From an uncultured Lachnospiraceae bacterium (GTDB taxonomy: Bacteria > Bacillota > Clostridia > Lachnospirales > Lachnospiraceae): a stretch of 64,000 nt of DNA. A model generated the notes under the pieces. The model was not told the origin of the DNA. It did not search any database and was given only the letters and a program-made list of their open reading frames with translations. Positions within the stretch are counted from its first letter, which is position 1. Every line of letters starts with the position of its first letter. The translations under genes and the position numbers were made by a program. Of this stretch, positions 26,543 through 35,110 are shown in pieces. Location: assembly GCA_902780385.1 (NCBI GenBank), contig CACZFF010000007.1:1-64000 (forward strand). The letters run 5' to 3'.

Positions 26543-28810
26543 TTGGCTCAGATTCCTGAAATATATCCGGCGCATGCATCCAGGCCCTTTGTGCGTCCGC
26601 ATGGGAGCGGCATTGTTTTCAGTGCTGTTTTTCCCAGGGGCATGGAATGCGGTCTGCAGCTGATCCATACTCCTGACGGCGAAACCCTGTATATTCCTTT
26701 TACGGATGAATTCCGTGTGGGACGTGTATGCTCTGCCATGATCACTCCTCTGGACAGCAAAGAGTGGATGTACCGCTACAAAAGCGGTGAACACTGGATC
26801 CCTGATCCCCATGCTTTTGCGATCGGCAGGACCGTGATCTGCGAGGGGGAAGATCGTAAAGAAGTCACAGCCTGCAGCTGTGCTCCCCTCCGCGCCGCGG
26901 ATCTGTTTGCAGGCGCGCCCGAGAAACCGTTGCCGCCAGCAGACTGGTCAAAAGAAGTGATCTACGGTCTCCATATCCGCGGTTTTTCTGCTGCCAGGGA
27001 ATCTCTGGATGAAAATCTGCGGGGCACTTTTACAGGGGCTGCCGCGGGGATCCCCTACCTCAGAGGGCTGGGTGTGACTGCTGTGGAGATCATGCCTGTC
27101 TACACACCGCTTCCGGACCGGACACAGAATAAGCAGTTCCGGACCATGGGCGAGGCTCTCGGCGCTTATCCCGTGGGACCTAACGGAGATCCTCTGCGCG
27201 ATCTCAAGTCCCGTCCCAATTACTGGGGATTCGGGGCAGGCCTTTACTGTGCTCTACGTTCCGAATACGGGACTCAGGAGGAATTTGCCGCCATGATCCA
27301 TGCCTTCCACAAGGCAGGCATGCGTGTGATCCTCCAGATGTATTTTGAAAAGGGTGTCCTTGTACAGGAGCAGATTGAGATCCTGCGCTTTTATATCGAC
27401 CGCTACGGTATCGACGGCTTCCGCCTCAAGGGATTTACTGATTCGGAAGGTTCCCTTGCGACAGATCCATCATTGGCGGATACTGCGCTTTTCAGCCATT
27501 CATTCCCTTTTGAGGAGCTGGACAAAGAGGCCGAGAATGCCGGTCAGATTTATTACACAGATCTTGAAAAAATTCTTTCTCCATCTTCAGATCCCACAGA
27601 CGGAAGAGGGGAAGATACCGGAAAGTTCCCGGGAGGAGCATACGGTGCCGGACCGGGTGCAGGGCCTGCTGCTGCATATCGCCCGGCCAGGAGACAGCCG
27701 CCTCAGAAGCCTCTCCACGATTTCTCCGGTCTGATCACCTGCAGCGATGAATTCCAGACTCTGCTCCGCAGATTTGTCAAGAGCGACGATTACGTGATGA
27801 AGGACTTCCTCAAGCTCTTTCTTACGGTGCCGGAAGACCACGGCGTGCTCCGCTATGTTACATCCTATGAAGGGTTCACGCTGGCGGATCTGGTATCCTA
27901 CAATGATCGTCACAACGAGGCGAACGGAGAATACGGTCTGGACGGCAATGCGGAAAATTACAGCTGGAACTGCGGCGAAGAGGGCCACACAGACAATGAA
28001 GAGGTTCTGGCCCTTCGCAGAAAACAGGTCCGCAACTTCCTGACACTGCTCATTCTTTCCCGCGGAACACCCATGCTCTGGCAGGGAGATGAATGCGGGA
28101 ATTCCCAGAGCGGCAACAATAATGCCTATTGCCAGGACAATGAGATCTCCTGGGTAGACTGGTCGGCTTCGCCTGAGAAAAAGAAGCTCAGCGACTTTAC
28201 GGCAAAGCTGATCGCCTTCCGTAAAGACCACCCCGTTTTCAGCGGCAGAAAGCCATTCCACTATATTGATTATCTCGGGATCGGACATCCGGATGTCTCT
28301 CTGCACGGCGCTGAGGCATGGAATCCGGACCTGGGACCCTTCAGCCACAGTATCGGAATCGCCTTCTGCGAAAACTATGTGAGCGGTGCCTCCCGAAAGT
28401 TCCCGGCATTTACATACCTCGCCATCAACACCTACTGGAAGGAACTTTCCCTGGCGCTTCCCAAGCTGCCTCCCCATTATATATGGCAGGTCTGCATGGA
28501 TACGGCCGATGAAAACGGCTTCCTCGACAAGGTGATCATCCCCGGGGATCAGCACTGCGTGGAGACAGCGCCCCGATCCATACGTATTCTGCGGGCAGTT
28601 CCGGACACAGAGTCCATCCGCAGGGAAAAGGCGCAGGAACGCCTGGACAGGCTTCCCTCAGCAAGTGTATTGAAGAACAGGATCCGCAGGGCAATGGCTT
28701 CGGGAACATCCGGCAAAAAGGCTGCAAAGAAGGCAAAACTTCACCAGGCTTATATAAAACGCTGCATCCGTGCAGCCGGCAGATCCCTTCCTCCCCGCGA
28801 TCGTCACTGA
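26543..28810 (+). CDS. GlgX-like GH13 protein lacking catalytic residues
   Basis: CBM48-like N-terminal domain, then a glycogen-debranching (GlgX/isoamylase) GH13 barrel. TTG 26543 is the better start because AAGGAGG sits 8 nt before it; an ATG at 26525 overlaps that site and has none of its own. Conserved glycogen-debranching text includes FTLADLVSYNDRHNEANGEY and ENYSWNCGEEG. However, region I (normally DVVYNH) reads LQMYFE, the nucleophile region reads GFRLKGF with Lys296 instead of Asp, no GExW acid/base region is visible, and the last HD reads YE (442-443). About 50 Gly/Pro/Ala-rich residues are inserted near 345-390. It is likely a non-catalytic glycogen- or starch-binding protein. Length is 755 aa. 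Confidence 0.8.
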   Translation: MAQIPEIYPAHASRPFVRPHGSGIVFSAVFPRGMECGLQLIHTPDGETLYIPFTDEFRVGRVCSAMITPLDSKEWMYRYKSGEHWIPDPHAFAIGRTVICEGEDRKEVTACSCAPLRAADLFAGAPEKPLPPADWSKEVIYGLHIRGFSAARESLDENLRGTFTGAAAGIPYLRGLGVTAVEIMPVYTPLPDRTQNKQFRTMGEALGAYPVGPNGDPLRDLKSRPNYWGFGAGLYCALRSEYGTQEEFAAMIHAFHKAGMRVILQMYFEKGVLVQEQIEILRFYIDRYGIDGFRLKGFTDSEGSLATDPSLADTALFSHSFPFEELDKEAENAGQIYYTDLEKILSPSSDPTDGRGEDTGKFPGGAYGAGPGAGPAAAYRPARRQPPQKPLHDFSGLITCSDEFQTLLRRFVKSDDYVMKDFLKLFLTVPEDHGVLRYVTSYEGFTLADLVSYNDRHNEANGEYGLDGNAENYSWNCGEEGHTDNEEVLALRRKQVRNFLTLLILSRGTPMLWQGDECGNSQSGNNNAYCQDNEISWVDWSASPEKKKLSDFTAKLIAFRKDHPVFSGRKPFHYIDYLGIGHPDVSLHGAEAWNPDLGPFSHSIGIAFCENYVSGASRKFPAFTYLAINTYWKELSLALPKLPPHYIWQVCMDTADENGFLDKVIIPGDQHCVETAPRSIRILRAVPDTESIRREKAQERLDRLPSASVLKNRIRRAMASGTSGKKAAKKAKLHQAYIKRCIRAAGRSLPPRDRH

Positions 28811-28890
28811 TTTACACAGGCTGTAAAAACGAAATTGTAAGCATTTATAAAAATTTATAGGAATATATATAGCAGTAAGAAAAGCAGATC

Positions 28891-29601
28891 ATGGCCACAG
28901 AGATGAAAGAACATACAGATACAATACATGTAAATAATGATACTGCGCACATGGAGGGTTGTCCTGAAAAGGAATCACATACCTTGGTTGTACCTGCAGC
29001 AGATAAGAAAGTGAAAATGTATACGGGCAGGCCCTCGCACCATGTGCACACCAGGATCACAAGGGAAAAATTTCTCAAGCATCTGAATACTGTCGTACAT
29101 CACAAGATGCTTGTTATGGAAGGCTGCTGGAAAGTGGGACTTTACCGGCAGGGACTTCTGCATGATCTGTCCAAATTTTCCCCCACGGAATTTCTGGTCG
29201 GCGCCCGCTATTTTCAGGGAAACCGCAGCCCCAATAATGCAGAGAGGGAGGAAATCGGTTATTCCTCATCCTGGCTCCATCACAAGGGCCGGAACCGCCA
29301 CCATTTCGAGTATTGGGTGGATTACAATTACCGCGGCAAGGAAGGAGAATCCGCTTTGATTCCTGTCAAAATGCCCGGCCGGTTTGTCGTGGAAATGATG
29401 ATGGACCGCATTGCGGCCAGCAAGATTTATCTTGGTGATGCCTACACAGACGATGCTCCGTTAAAGTATCTGGGCGGAGGCCGCGCCCGTCAGTTCATGC
29501 ACCCTGAGACGGCTGCGCTTCTGGAAAAGCTTCTCCGCATGCTGGCCGAAAAAGGAGAGGATTACACATTTGCCTACGTCAGAAGCAAACTTTCCAAATA
29601 A
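28891..29601 (+). CDS. DUF5662-like protein
   Basis: A 236-aa protein with core HTRITREKFLKHLNTVVHHK, then LLHDLSKFSPTEF, then SSSWLHHKGRNRHHFEYW, as in the family usually labelled DUF5662. The spaced His-Asp pairs (HHK, LHDLSKFS, HHKGRNRHH) look like a metal-binding HD-type helical fold, but no activity is known to me. The first 40 residues are a variable tail. The ribosome site is poor. A following gene starts 7 bp after the stop codon, so the two are probably co-transcribed. Confidence 0.75.
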   Translation: MATEMKEHTDTIHVNNDTAHMEGCPEKESHTLVVPAADKKVKMYTGRPSHHVHTRITREKFLKHLNTVVHHKMLVMEGCWKVGLYRQGLLHDLSKFSPTEFLVGARYFQGNRSPNNAEREEIGYSSSWLHHKGRNRHHFEYWVDYNYRGKEGESALIPVKMPGRFVVEMMMDRIAASKIYLGDAYTDDAPLKYLGGGRARQFMHPETAALLEKLLRMLAEKGEDYTFAYVRSKLSK

Positions 29602-29608
29602 GACCTGT

Positions 29609-30403
29609 ATGTCAGACAATTCCGATCATAGAGAAAACGATGGATCCGGGCTGCAAGATGCCCGGATCCGCTTTGATGCCGCCTGCTCCAGGATCATCAG
29701 CCTTGCCCCCAGGGAAAGACACGGCATCGGAATGCAGGCAGAAAAGACCCTGCACGCGGTACTCAAGAGCTATATCGACGCAGATGAAGACCATCAGGAA
29801 ATCCCTGTTGACAATTTCATAGCGGACATTTACCATGACGGACGGATCACAGAGATCCAGACCGCCAGAATGGGCGCCATGCGGTCCAGGCTGTCCTGCT
29901 TTCTGACACAGTATCCCGTACGCATTGTCTATCCCATCCCGGCTGAGAAATGGGTCGTATGGATCGATCCGGATACCGGTGAATTGTTGAAAAGAAATAA
30001 GTCTCCCCTTCGGGGGAGCTTTTTCCACGCCTTTCGGGAGCTCTACCGCATCCGTCCTTTCCTGCACAATCCCAATCTGTCCCTGGAACTGCTCCTGATC
30101 GACATGGATGAATACCGTCTTCTGGACGGCTGGAGCAAAAACAAAAAGCGCGGATCCCACCGCTACGACAGGATCCCCCTGCGTCTGAGGGACAGAGCAA
30201 TCCTCACATGTCCGCAGGATTACATGCAGTTTGTCCCGGAGGATCTGCCGGAACCCTTTACCTCCGCACAGTTTGCAAAGACAGTCAGATTGCGCAGGGA
30301 CCGCGCGTCCACTGTTCTCCTCCTTCTGACGGAAATGGGGGTTGTAGAACGGATCGGCAAAAAGGGAAATGCCTATCTTTACCGCGTGTCGCAGAAATGG
30401 TGA
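29609..30403 (+). CDS. Unrecognised protein, possible PD-(D/E)XK-like fold plus winged helix
   Basis: I do not recognise this 264-aa protein. The start is ATG 29609, just after the DUF5662 stop; an in-frame ATG further up would overlap that gene. Residues about 45-100 show helix-strand-strand with VDNFIADIYHDG then ITEIQT, that is Asp73...Glu82-x-Gln84, a pattern like the D...ExQ variant of the PD-(D/E)XK nuclease core. Residues about 205-262 (PFTSAQFAKTVRLRRDRAST then LLLLTEMGVVERIG and YLYRVS) look like a winged helix. A DNA-acting role is inference only. Confidence 0.55.
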   Translation: MSDNSDHRENDGSGLQDARIRFDAACSRIISLAPRERHGIGMQAEKTLHAVLKSYIDADEDHQEIPVDNFIADIYHDGRITEIQTARMGAMRSRLSCFLTQYPVRIVYPIPAEKWVVWIDPDTGELLKRNKSPLRGSFFHAFRELYRIRPFLHNPNLSLELLLIDMDEYRLLDGWSKNKKRGSHRYDRIPLRLRDRAILTCPQDYMQFVPEDLPEPFTSAQFAKTVRLRRDRASTVLLLLTEMGVVERIGKKGNAYLYRVSQKW

Positions 30404-30435
30404 TTATGTGAAAGAAATGGTGATTATGTAAAAAT

Positions 30436-30485
30436 CTTTTTTCGCAGGTTACTGTCACTTCCTCGAGCGGGTGTGAACATTAACA
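30436..30485 (+). repeat. MITE remnant, right end only
   Basis: TTTTCGCAGGTTACTGTCAC followed by TTCCTCGAGCGGGTGTGAAC matches the last 50 bp of copy 2 with several changes. The terminal pairing CACTTCCTCGAGCGGGTG is damaged. No flanking duplication can be recognised. The rest of the gap to miaB shows nothing. Confidence 0.6.
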
Positions 30486-30563
30486 TCTTATCCCTCAGCC
30501 GATTCCTGAGAGCTTATTTATGGGCTTATACATATTTTTCAATATTCTAAGATAGAGGCAATT

Positions 30564-32021
30564 ATGGCAATAAATGAACGATTTGAACAGCTTGTCCTGG
30601 AGACGGATCTGAACAGCCCCGCACCGGAAAATGAGCCGGCAAGACAGGCATGGTTTCTGGCACGCGCCAGGATGATCACACAAAAGCGCATAAAGGAAGA
30701 AGGGAGGCCGCTGACTTTCCGGGTGGAGACCTTCGGATGCCAGATGAATGCGCGCGACTCTGAGAAGATCATCGGAATCCTTGAGAGTGCAGGCTTTACG
30801 GAAGCAGAATCCGAAGACGCCGATTTTCTGATCTACAACACCTGCACCGTCCGCGACAACGCCGACCAGCGTGTGTTCGGCCGGCTGGGCCGCGCCGGTC
30901 ATCTCAAAAAGAACCGACCCGGCATGAAGATTGCCGTGTGCGGCTGCATGGTCCAGGAAAAGAGCAATGTCGAGAAAATCCGTAAGAGCTACCGCTTTGT
31001 CGACCTTGTATTCGGCACCCACAATCTCTACCGCTTTGCGGAATACCTCTGCAGCTGTCTGGAATCGGACGGCATGGTCGTAGAGATCTGGGACCGGGCG
31101 GACAGAATTGTCGAGGCACTTCCGGTCGCCCGAAAATACCCCTTCAAATCCGGGACCAATATCACCTTCGGATGCAACAATTTCTGCAGCTACTGCATCG
31201 TTCCCTACGTGCGCGGGCGGGAGAGGAGCCGCACACCTGTTGAGATCCTCAGCGAGTGCGAGCGTCTTGTCAGCGACGGTGTGGTGGAGATCATGCTTCT
31301 GGGTCAGAATGTCAATTCCTACGGTAAGGATCTGGATACACCCTGCACCTTTGCGGAGCTTTTGACCGAGGTCTGCAAGATTGAGGGTCTGCAGCGTATA
31401 CGATTCATGACTCCTCATCCCAAGGATCTCTCCGACGAAGTCATCGAAGTTGTCCGCAGCAATGAAAAGATCGCCCGGCACATCCATCTGCCTCTGCAGT
31501 CCGGCTCCGACCGGATTCTGGCCCGCATGAACAGGCATTACAGCAAGGAACAGTATATTGCCCTGGCGCAGAAGATCCGCGACCGGATCCCGGATGTATC
31601 AATCACCACAGATATCATCGTCGGATTCCCCGGAGAGAACGACCGCGATATCGATGATACCATCGACGTCGTACGCCGCGTCGGCTTTGACAACGCCTTT
31701 ACTTTTATCTATTCGAAACGCGCCGGTACCCCTGCGGCCAAAATGCCCGATCAGGTTCCCGACGAGGAAAAAAACCGTATGTTTGACCGTGTCCTGAAAG
31801 CGGTCCAGGAGACTGCCCACGGACGCGCGGAACGTCTGACCGGCCGCACCATGGAGGCACTGGCGGAGGAGGTCAACGTAAAGGACAGCAGCTATATCAC
31901 AGCCCGTCTGTCCAACAACATGCTGGTCCACGTTCCCGGCGACCCCTCCATGATCGGAAAAATGCTGCAGGTCCGGCTGGACGAATGCCGCGGCTTCTAT
32001 TTCTTCGGAACAGTGGTGTGA
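30564..32021 (+). CDS. miaB: tRNA-2-methylthio-N6-dimethylallyladenosine synthase
   Basis: Radical-SAM methylthiotransferase that completes ms2i6A at position 37 of tRNAs reading UNN codons, acting on the product of MiaA. The three auxiliary-cluster Cys are in TFGCQMN, NTCTVRDNA and VCGCMV. The radical-SAM CxxxCxxC is FGCNNFCSYCIVPY. A TRAM domain ends the protein (GRTMEALAEEV onward). The length of 485 aa includes a variable N-terminal stretch. GATAGAGGC precedes the ATG. It opens a miaB-mutS-mutL-miaA cluster known from many Clostridia. Confidence 0.96.
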   Translation: MAINERFEQLVLETDLNSPAPENEPARQAWFLARARMITQKRIKEEGRPLTFRVETFGCQMNARDSEKIIGILESAGFTEAESEDADFLIYNTCTVRDNADQRVFGRLGRAGHLKKNRPGMKIAVCGCMVQEKSNVEKIRKSYRFVDLVFGTHNLYRFAEYLCSCLESDGMVVEIWDRADRIVEALPVARKYPFKSGTNITFGCNNFCSYCIVPYVRGRERSRTPVEILSECERLVSDGVVEIMLLGQNVNSYGKDLDTPCTFAELLTEVCKIEGLQRIRFMTPHPKDLSDEVIEVVRSNEKIARHIHLPLQSGSDRILARMNRHYSKEQYIALAQKIRDRIPDVSITTDIIVGFPGENDRDIDDTIDVVRRVGFDNAFTFIYSKRAGTPAAKMPDQVPDEEKNRMFDRVLKAVQETAHGRAERLTGRTMEALAEEVNVKDSSYITARLSNNMLVHVPGDPSMIGKMLQVRLDECRGFYFFGTVV

Positions 32022-32163
32022 CCGGTCATAGTAGTGACCGGGTGCAGATTGGGAGCACACACCGAAAGAAATAAGGAAATAAACATTAAGGCGTAAATAA
32101 GGCCTGATTCTGACCTGCAGTTTTTACAATGATTTTCGCGCTGCAGATGCCAAGGGAAACTGA

Positions 32164-34968
32164 ATGGAAAACCTTTACGATTATACGAAATATACGTCTT
32201 CGGCGGTCATGGCAGATGACGCCGCCCTCATGGCGACGCTCTCGCCCATGATGCAGCACTATCTGCGGACAAAGCATGACAATCCTGACTGCCTGCTCTT
32301 TTACCGCCTGGGCGATTTTTACGAGATGTTCTTTGACGACGCGGTGACGGTGTCCCGCGAGCTGGAACTGACACTCACCGGAAAAAGCTGCGGACTTCCC
32401 CAGCGGGCTCCCATGTGCGGTGTTCCCTATCACGCTGTCGACACTTATCTGACACGTCTCGTGGAGCTGGGCTACAAGGTAGCCATCTGTGAGCAGATGG
32501 AAGATCCCCGCACGGCAAAGGGCATTGTCCGCAGGGAAGTGGTGCGCATCGTCACACCGGGTACCAATCTGGATATGAATGCCCTCGATGAGGGCAGAAA
32601 CAACTACATATTCTGCGTTTTTTACAATGCAAGTCAGATCGGCATCGCAGCAGCGGATATTTCCACCGGAGACTTTCTGGTCTCCGAAGTATCCGACACA
32701 GCAAAGCTCTACGACGAGATCGTCGGATACAGTCCCGCGGAACTTCTGTGCAACGAGCCTCTTTTGATGAGCAGCCTTGATCTGAGCGATCTGCGCGAGA
32801 GACTTTCCATGCAGGTAAGCACTGTCCCCAACAGCTATTTCGAGGAATCCTCTGCGGTGACCCTCCTGCTGGACCACTTCCGCACAGCTTCCCTCATGTC
32901 CCTGGGTCTGGAGGACTTCCCCTCCGGGACGCTGGCGGCCGGCGCCCTTCTGCGCTATCTCTACGACACGCAGAAAAACGCCCTCTCCAATCTGACCAGG
33001 ATCCGGGCTTACGCCTCAGGCAAATATATGCTGCTCGACAGCTCGACACGCAGAAATCTCGAACTGACGCAGACCCTGCGCGACAAGAAAAAACGCGGTT
33101 CTCTGCTGTGGGTTCTCGACAAGACCTGCACCGCCATGGGAGCCCGTCTTCTGCACCGTTTTCTCGAACAGCCGCTCACAGAGCGGTCACAGATAGAAGA
33201 CCGTCTGGACTGCGTCCAGGCTCTAAGTGAACAGAACGTAGACCGCGACGAAATCCGCGAATATCTGCGCGTCGTTTACGATCTCGAACGGCTTATGACC
33301 CGTATTTCCTATGGCACCGCAAATCCCCGGGATATGATCGCCCTACGCGACTCCCTCCGCATGTTTGTTCCCATTAAAAATGTACTGCGTGATTTTGAGA
33401 CCGGCAGGGATCTGCTGCAGGATCCTGCCAATCTCGTTCCCCCGAATCCTGCCGAAGAAGCCCCTAAACCGGGCGCACTTGCCCGCTATTGCGAAGAAAT
33501 CGAGGATTTTTCTGAGCTCACCGGTCTCCTGGAGCGTTCGATCGTCGATGAGCCCCCGGTCTCCATTCGGGAAGGCAATATCATCAAGGCCGGATTTGAC
33601 CCGGATATCGACCATCTGCGCGATGCCCGCGACAACGGCAAAAAATGGCTGATGGATCTGGAGGCTGAGGACCGGGAACGCACCGGCATCAAAAATCTCC
33701 GTATCAAGTACAACAAAGTCTTCGGCTACTATTTTGAAGTCACCAATTCCTTCAAAGATCTGGTTCCGGACGACTATATCCGCAAACAGACCCTGGTGGG
33801 TTCCGAGCGATACACCACCCAGCGTCTCAAGGAACTCGAGGACAGTATCCTCAACGCGGAAGACAAGCTGAACACCCTGGAATACGACGCCTTCTGCCGC
33901 GTCCGCCAGGCCTGCGCCGACCGGATCACTTCCTTCCAGAGGGCGGCGGCGGCACTGGCCCATCTGGATGTGTTCGCCTCCCTTTCCCTGGTTGCCGAAC
34001 GCAATCACTATGTGCGCCCGACCTTTAATGAAAACGGTACCATCCGCATTACCGGTGGGCGTCATCCTGTCGTTGAACAGATGCAGCAGGGTGAATTTAT
34101 TCCCAATGACACTCTTCTGGACGGAAAAAAGAACTGCATCTGTATCATTACCGGCCCCAACATGGCCGGCAAATCGACCTATATGCGTCAGGTAGCCCTG
34201 ATCTCGCTCATGGCACAGATCGGCAGCTATGTCCCTGCGGAAAAGGCCAGACTCTGTGTCACAGACCGCATCTTCACCCGTGTCGGTGCCACCGACGATC
34301 TGGGCAGCGGACAGAGCACCTTCATGGTGGAAATGAACGAGGTCTCGAACATCCTTCGAAATGCCACTTCAAAGAGCCTGCTGATCCTGGATGAAATCGG
34401 ACGCGGAACCTCCACCTACGACGGCATGAGCATTGCCTGGGCTGTCGTGGAGCATATAAGCAACCGCCGCTATCTGGGCGCCAAAACCCTGTTCGCCACC
34501 CATTATCACGAACTGACAGAACTGGAGGGAAAGATCCCCGGCGTGAAAAACTACTGTGTGGCAGTACGGGAGAGCGGGGACAATATCAAGTTCCTGCGCA
34601 AGATCATCCGCGGCGGCGCCGACAAGAGCTACGGCATCCAGGTGGCACGACTGGCAGGTCTGCCCGATATCGTGATCGACCGCGCCATGGAACTTGTGGA
34701 ACAGCTGACCGACAACGATATCACGGAAAAGCTCCAGAATATCGATACCTCTGCGGCAAACACCGCCGGCAGAAAAGCATCTGTAAAACCTGTCCACTAC
34801 GATGATGTGGACCTGGCCCAGATGTCTTTGTTTGACACGACCTCTGACGCCGATGTCCTCAAGGAACTGTCGGAGATCGACATCCAGAATCTCACCCCTC
34901 TGGATGCCCTCAACACTCTCTACCGCCTGCAGAGCCGGCTCAAAAACCGCTGGGAAGCTGGTTCCTGA
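32164..34968 (+). CDS. mutS: DNA mismatch repair protein MutS
   Basis: Mismatch-recognising ATPase of 934 aa. Domain order is complete: the mismatch-binding FYRLGDFYEMFFDDA (Phe-x-Glu present), connector, lever and clamp, Walker A ITGPNMAGKST, LGSGQSTFMVEM, Walker B LLILDEIGRGTSTYDG and FATHYHEL, then a C-terminal tail. The ATG 32164 has AAGGGAA in front. The next in-frame ATG (32209) would begin MADDAALMATLSPMMQHYL, closer to the usual family start, so the first 15 residues are uncertain. The next gene is mutL. Confidence 0.97.
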   Translation: MENLYDYTKYTSSAVMADDAALMATLSPMMQHYLRTKHDNPDCLLFYRLGDFYEMFFDDAVTVSRELELTLTGKSCGLPQRAPMCGVPYHAVDTYLTRLVELGYKVAICEQMEDPRTAKGIVRREVVRIVTPGTNLDMNALDEGRNNYIFCVFYNASQIGIAAADISTGDFLVSEVSDTAKLYDEIVGYSPAELLCNEPLLMSSLDLSDLRERLSMQVSTVPNSYFEESSAVTLLLDHFRTASLMSLGLEDFPSGTLAAGALLRYLYDTQKNALSNLTRIRAYASGKYMLLDSSTRRNLELTQTLRDKKKRGSLLWVLDKTCTAMGARLLHRFLEQPLTERSQIEDRLDCVQALSEQNVDRDEIREYLRVVYDLERLMTRISYGTANPRDMIALRDSLRMFVPIKNVLRDFETGRDLLQDPANLVPPNPAEEAPKPGALARYCEEIEDFSELTGLLERSIVDEPPVSIREGNIIKAGFDPDIDHLRDARDNGKKWLMDLEAEDRERTGIKNLRIKYNKVFGYYFEVTNSFKDLVPDDYIRKQTLVGSERYTTQRLKELEDSILNAEDKLNTLEYDAFCRVRQACADRITSFQRAAAALAHLDVFASLSLVAERNHYVRPTFNENGTIRITGGRHPVVEQMQQGEFIPNDTLLDGKKNCICIITGPNMAGKSTYMRQVALISLMAQIGSYVPAEKARLCVTDRIFTRVGATDDLGSGQSTFMVEMNEVSNILRNATSKSLLILDEIGRGTSTYDGMSIAWAVVEHISNRRYLGAKTLFATHYHELTELEGKIPGVKNYCVAVRESGDNIKFLRKIIRGGADKSYGIQVARLAGLPDIVIDRAMELVEQLTDNDITEKLQNIDTSAANTAGRKASVKPVHYDDVDLAQMSLFDTTSDADVLKELSEIDIQNLTPLDALNTLYRLQSRLKNRWEAGS

Positions 34969-35009
34969 GGAACTTGACAAGTTACCTGACTGCAGCTGAC
35001 TTTTGACTA

Positions 35010-35079
35010 TGACTTCCTATATCTGATTTCGAATACCTGACTTCGAATATCTGACTTCGTAAATCTGACTTGGTATAAA
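35010..35079 (+). repeat. Five tandem 14-nt repeats between mutS and mutL
   Basis: Units TGACTTCCTATATC, TGATTTCGAATACC, TGACTTCGAATATC, TGACTTCGTAAATC and TGACTTGGTATAAA follow one another without gaps. They fill half of the 142-bp mutS-mutL gap, ahead of the mutL ribosome site (AAAGGA). Confidence 0.85.
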
Positions 35080-35110
35080 GGACAGGACTCTTCATCTAAA
35101 GGACAAGACT

